In this document: one piece after another, positions 7,031-9,293 of the stretch
Layout: every line of letters starts with the position of its first letter
Numbering within the stretch: position 1 is the stretch's first letter
Assembly: GCA_030668345.1 (NCBI GenBank)
Contig: DAOUUD010000055.1
Span: 1 to 9,293 of the forward strand
Source: Candidatus Cloacimonadota bacterium
GTDB lineage: Bacteria; Cloacimonadota; Cloacimonadia; Cloacimonadales; TCS61
Length of the DNA: 9,293 nucleotides
Direction of reading: 5' to 3'
Notes under the pieces: generated by a model
What the model saw: the letters and a program-made list of their open reading frames with translations, nothing else
Told to the model about the DNA's origin: nothing
Databases searched by the model: none
Made by a program: the position numbers and the translations under genes

Positions 7031-7035
7031 ATTCA

Positions 7036-8385
7036 ATGAATAAAAAGATTTTCGTTCTGGATACGAACGTTCTGATCCACAATCCACAAGCGATGTTCTC
7101 ATTTGAAGATAATCGTGTGGTTATTCCCATAACGGTCATCGAGGAAGTTGATAATTTCAAAAGAAGCGTGGATGAAAAAGGAAGAAATGCCAGGCAGATA
7201 GGACGCTACCTGGATGATCTTAGAGAAAAAGGCAGCCTTAAAAAGGGAGTTAAAATAGAAGAAGGTGGTATTATACAGGTTGTTTTAAGCCGGAAGGTTT
7301 CGGATACGGCAAGTGACATACTGATAACAGATTCAAATGACAACCTGATAATAGGTACGGCATTGTATGTAAAAAAGCAGAATCCTGATGTACCCGTGAT
7401 CCTGGTTTCCAAAGATGCAAATGTACGCATAAAAGCCGATGCTGTGGGATTGAAAGCAGAGAATTATGAAACTGATAAGATCAATTTCCAGGAACTGTAT
7501 TGTGGTTACCTGAAAATTCTTATTGATGATAAAACACTTAAAGATTATCAGGAAAAAGAATTTATAGTGAATGATTTCGGTGAAATATATCCAAATCAAT
7601 TCGTGATGTTCTGTAAAAATGAAGATGATGAAGAAGGCGTTATTGCCCGTTATTCCCATGAAAATAATACGATCTATCCTTTGAAATATTATAAAGGGCA
7701 GGAGATTTTCGGAATCGTTGCCAGAAATATGGAGCAAACGATGGCTTTTGACCTTCTGATGGATCCGGAAGTGAAACTGGTGAGCCTGGTTGGAAAAGCA
7801 GGAACAGGAAAAACACTGATAGCTCTTGCTGCTGGTTTGAATCAGGTTGTAGAAAGCAACAATTATTCACGAATGGTAGTATCCCGCCCGGTTTCTCCAC
7901 TTGGAAAAGACATCGGATACCTTCCCGGAACCAAATCGGAAAAATTGAATCCGTGGATGCAGCCGATCTATGATAATATGGAAATACTTCTTTCAGGAAG
8001 GAAAGAAAAAGAAGATAATGATAATGGAAAGATATTCGGGAAAAAAGAACCATCTTTAAAGGATTACCTCGATTTCGGTTTTATCGAATTGGAACCTCTC
8101 ACCTATATTCGTGGAAGAAGTCTGCCGGATCAATATATAATAATAGATGAATCACAGAATCTTACTCCGCATGAGATGAAGACGATCATCACCAGAGCCG
8201 GAGAAGGGACCAAGGTTGTACTTACCGGCGATCCGTACCAGATCGATATTCCTTACCTGGATTCCGAGAGTAACGGATTGAGCATTGCAGTAGAAAAATT
8301 TAAACAGGAGCAGATCTGCGGTCATATTACACTGGAAAAAGGTGAGAGATCAGCCCTGGCAAACCTTGCTGCAAAGTTTTTTTAG
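7036..8385 (+). CDS. PIN domain-PhoH family ATPase (PhoH2/YlaK-like)
   Basis: The protein is 449 residues. The N-terminal PIN ribonuclease-like domain (about 3-150) has FVLDTNVLIHNP with acidic Asp9, then VIEEVDNFKRS with Glu36 or Glu37, then LITDSNDNLI with Asp99, and SKDANVR with Asp127. A linker follows (about 150-235). The C-terminal PhoH P-loop domain (about 235-449) has a Walker A motif GKAGTGKT at 253-260, the SRPVSPLGKDIGYLPG segment near 283-298, Walker B YIIIDESQN at 367-375, and LTGDPYQID at 396-404, the sensor-like motif. Such fusions (PhoH2) combine an RNA helicase-like ATPase with a PIN nuclease and probably act in RNA metabolism. B. subtilis YlaK has the same layout. All the main catalytic residues are present, so it should be active. 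It is transcribed divergently from nusB. No clear terminator follows, and alr lies 288 nt downstream. Confidence 0.94.
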   Translation: MNKKIFVLDTNVLIHNPQAMFSFEDNRVVIPITVIEEVDNFKRSVDEKGRNARQIGRYLDDLREKGSLKKGVKIEEGGIIQVVLSRKVSDTASDILITDSNDNLIIGTALYVKKQNPDVPVILVSKDANVRIKADAVGLKAENYETDKINFQELYCGYLKILIDDKTLKDYQEKEFIVNDFGEIYPNQFVMFCKNEDDEEGVIARYSHENNTIYPLKYYKGQEIFGIVARNMEQTMAFDLLMDPEVKLVSLVGKAGTGKTLIALAAGLNQVVESNNYSRMVVSRPVSPLGKDIGYLPGTKSEKLNPWMQPIYDNMEILLSGRKEKEDNDNGKIFGKKEPSLKDYLDFGFIELEPLTYIRGRSLPDQYIIIDESQNLTPHEMKTIITRAGEGTKVVLTGDPYQIDIPYLDSESNGLSIAVEKFKQEQICGHITLEKGERSALANLAAKFF

Positions 8386-8401
8386 TTTATTGGTTAAATT
8401 A

Positions 8402-8464
8402 GTCTGTCTTTGCGAGGAATCTTCAGAGGATTTACAGACGAAGCAATCTCAGAAATTAAAGATT
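8402..8464. repeat. Decayed palindromic intergenic repeat (TGCGAGG ... GACGAAGCAATCTC type)
   Basis: TGCGAGG at 8411-8417 and GACGAAGCAATCTC at 8437-8450 are hallmarks of a dispersed palindromic repeat that I recall from many bacterial genomes. Here the copy is degraded. GTCTGT (8402-8407) pairs with ACAGAC (8434-8439), AATC (8418-8421) with GATT (8429-8432), and AATCT (8445-8449) with AGATT (8460-8464). It begins 17 nt after the phoH stop. Membership in a repeat family is from memory and would need genome-wide matching. Confidence 0.5.
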
Positions 8465-8489
8465 CTCAAATATGTGAAATGTAATTGCA

Positions 8490-8519
8490 GGTTCATTCCG
8501 GCAGTTGCAGGATTGAACC
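8490..8519. repeat. Hairpin, 9 of 10 pairs, with a nearby 7-bp direct repeat
   Basis: GGTTCATTCC (8490-8499) pairs with GGATTGAACC (8510-8519), with one T-T mismatch and a 10-nt loop. TTGCAGG occurs twice, at 8485-8491 and 8505-8511. No U-tract follows, so it is not a typical terminator. It may be part of a larger structured element or repeat in the phoH-alr gap. Confidence 0.55.
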
Positions 8520-8529
8520 GTAACGTTTT

Positions 8530-8552
8530 GGACGCATCAAAAAGATACGTCC
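8530..8552. repeat. Second hairpin of the phoH-alr gap
   Basis: GGACG (8530-8534) pairs with CGTCC (8548-8552). After one C-A mismatch, ATC (8536-8538) pairs with GAT (8544-8546) around an AAAAA loop. It is followed by a 10-bp perfect palindrome, CATCATGATG, at 8555-8564. The stem lies 10 nt after the previous hairpin, so the gap is almost continuously foldable. Confidence 0.5.
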
Positions 8553-8580
8553 TGCATCATGATGATAAAATAAGTAATAA

Positions 8581-8657
8581 TGTCATTCCTCCCGAAGTAT
8601 TTCGGGAATTGGGAATCTATTAGTACTGCAGAGATTCCCGTTTACAAGGTAATGACA
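8581..8657. repeat. Three-way (cloverleaf) palindromic element before alr
   Basis: Three perfect stems nest in 77 nt. The outer stem is TGTCATT (8581-8587) with AATGACA (8651-8657). Arm one is TCCCGAA (8590-8596) with TTCGGGA (8601-8607) and a 4-nt GTAT loop. Arm two is GGGAATCT (8611-8618) with AGATTCCC (8632-8639) and a 13-nt loop. The TGTCATTCC end with a CCCGAA...TTCGGG hairpin resembles widespread mobile palindromic repeats in bacteria. Its last base abuts the alr ribosome-binding site, so folding could affect alr translation. Confidence 0.65.
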
Positions 8658-8663
8658 GAAGGA
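8657..8663 (+). promoter_or_regulatory. Shine-Dalgarno site of alr, touching the cloverleaf repeat
   Basis: AGAAGGA lies 10 nt before the alr ATG at 8674. Its first A is also the last paired base of the cloverleaf's outer stem. No promoter with good -35/-10 elements was recognised just upstream, so alr may be transcribed from the phoH promoter or from one hidden in the repeat region. Confidence 0.55.
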
Positions 8664-8673
8664 TTAATTTATT

Positions 8674-9293
8674 ATGCAAAATGAAAGAAGCTGGACAGAG
8701 ATTAACCTGTCAAATTTTGAACAAAACCTGAATGAATTGAAAAAGTTCATGTCAGCGGGAACAGACTTCATGCAAATAGTTAAAGCAGATGCATATGGAC
8801 ATGGAGCTTTTGAAATTTCAAGAAAAGCAATTCAATGCGGGGCAACTTTCCTGGGAGTGGCAAACGTACAGGAAGGCATGCTGCTGCGCTATCAGGGTAT
8901 CGATACACCAATTCTGATATTATCTCCTTCCCTGGAAAGCGAGATCGAGCTTATTATGGAAAATGAACTGATACCTACAATATCATCCCTGGAATTTGCA
9001 CAGACTCTCGATAAAAAGGCAATGAAGAAAATCGGTATTCACATCAATATCGATACGGGAATGGGTAGAAGCGGAATTCATTATAAACAGGCATTGGCAA
9101 CAATTTCGAAGATACGACAACTCCCGAATTTAAAGATAGAAGGGATATTCTCTCATTTTTCTGCTGCTGAAAATGATACTGATTATTCGAGATTACAATC
9201 TGAAAGATTTAAAGGTATCCTGGATGGACTGGATTTCAAATCAAAATACATCCACATTGCCAATAGCAGCGGGGTAATCACATCCAAAGATGA
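8674..9293 (+). CDS. alr: Alanine racemase, C-terminus beyond window
   Basis: The first 206 codons were translated by hand, and the gene continues past the right edge. It is a PLP enzyme that interconverts L- and D-alanine for peptidoglycan synthesis in the cytoplasm. The N-terminal TIM barrel begins WTEINLSNFEQNL. IVKADAYGHG carries the PLP-binding lysine at residue 37 (35-44). INIDTGMGRSGI spans 124-135, with the substrate-carboxylate Arg at 132. IEGIFSHFSAAEND runs from 155 to 168. NSSG at 197-200 belongs to the phosphate-binding region. The second catalytic residue, a Tyr in the C-terminal beta domain, lies outside the window. The start is supported by AGAAGGA. It is full-looking so far, with no frameshift. 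Distinguishing it from other fold-type III racemases needs the missing half, but the KADAYGHG motif makes Alr the best call. Confidence 0.95.
   Translation, partial: MQNERSWTEINLSNFEQNLNELKKFMSAGTDFMQIVKADAYGHGAFEISRKAIQCGATFLGVANVQEGMLLRYQGIDTPILILSPSLESEIELIMENELIPTISSLEFAQTLDKKAMKKIGIHINIDTGMGRSGIHYKQALATISKIRQLPNLKIEGIFSHFSAAENDTDYSRLQSERFKGILDGLDFKSKYIHIANSSGVITSKD

Noticed and set aside
7012..7035. Upstream in-frame extension of phoH
   Set aside because: It would include the AAAGGAG site inside the coding sequence. The ATG at 7036 starts the canonical PIN strand.
7333..8053. Open frames antisense to phoH
   Set aside because: They lie opposite the PIN and ATPase domains and have no recognisable motif or ribosome-binding site.
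8490..8519. tRNA-like element suggested by GGTTCATTCC near a T-arm consensus
   Set aside because: No acceptor, D or anticodon arms flank it, and the consensus is not exact.
8342..8623. Open frame of about 93 codons across the phoH end and the repeat region
   Set aside because: It overlaps phoH out of frame, has no ribosome-binding site, and most of it is repeat DNA with palindromes that create open frames by chance.

Overview
The window looks like a low-GC (estimated by eye at just under 40%) chromosomal segment from a Gram-negative bacterium. Nearly all of it is core metabolism and information-processing genes. No tRNA, rRNA, CRISPR array, phage or transposase gene was seen. Several starts have real Shine-Dalgarno sequences (for example AAAGGAG before phoH and AGGAGG before a small reading frame), which argues against typical Bacteroidota. 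The predicted FN3/Ig lipoprotein and the protein flavour fit an FCB-superphylum relative or candidate phylum such as Cloacimonadota. That placement is a low-confidence inference.

Layout: a divergent promoter region at 6867-7035 splits the window. To its left, reading on the minus strand, lies a tightly packed cluster: nusB, a family 2 glycosyltransferase, a radical SAM protein with a short C-terminal Fe-S domain, a zinc-ribbon Nudix hydrolase, valS, an FN3/Ig-like lipoprotein, an 18-codon reading frame, and a DUF1232 membrane protein that runs off the left edge. Gaps are 10-60 nt, or an 11-nt overlap in the case of nusB and the glycosyltransferase, so most or all of it could be one transcript. 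A sigma70-like promoter (TTGAAA, 17 nt, TTTAAT) sits before nusB. A strong stem-loop between valS and the lipoprotein gene may separate the operon into two expression blocks.

To the right, on the plus strand, lie a PIN-PhoH ATPase gene and, after 288 nt, the first two thirds of an alanine racemase gene (alr) that runs off the right edge. The phoH-alr gap has no credible gene but is dense in inverted repeats. It holds a decayed copy of a TGCGAGG...GACGAAGCAATCTC-type repeat, two separate hairpins, and a 77-nt three-way (cloverleaf) palindrome whose last base touches the alr ribosome-binding site. This is the most unusual part of the window.

Functionally, nusB and valS serve transcription and translation, phoH probably serves RNA metabolism, and alr makes D-alanine for peptidoglycan. 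The glycosyltransferase and radical SAM genes between nusB and the Nudix gene are the least understood and may act together on a cell-surface or small-molecule product. I see no strong evidence for a wholly new defence or mobile system.
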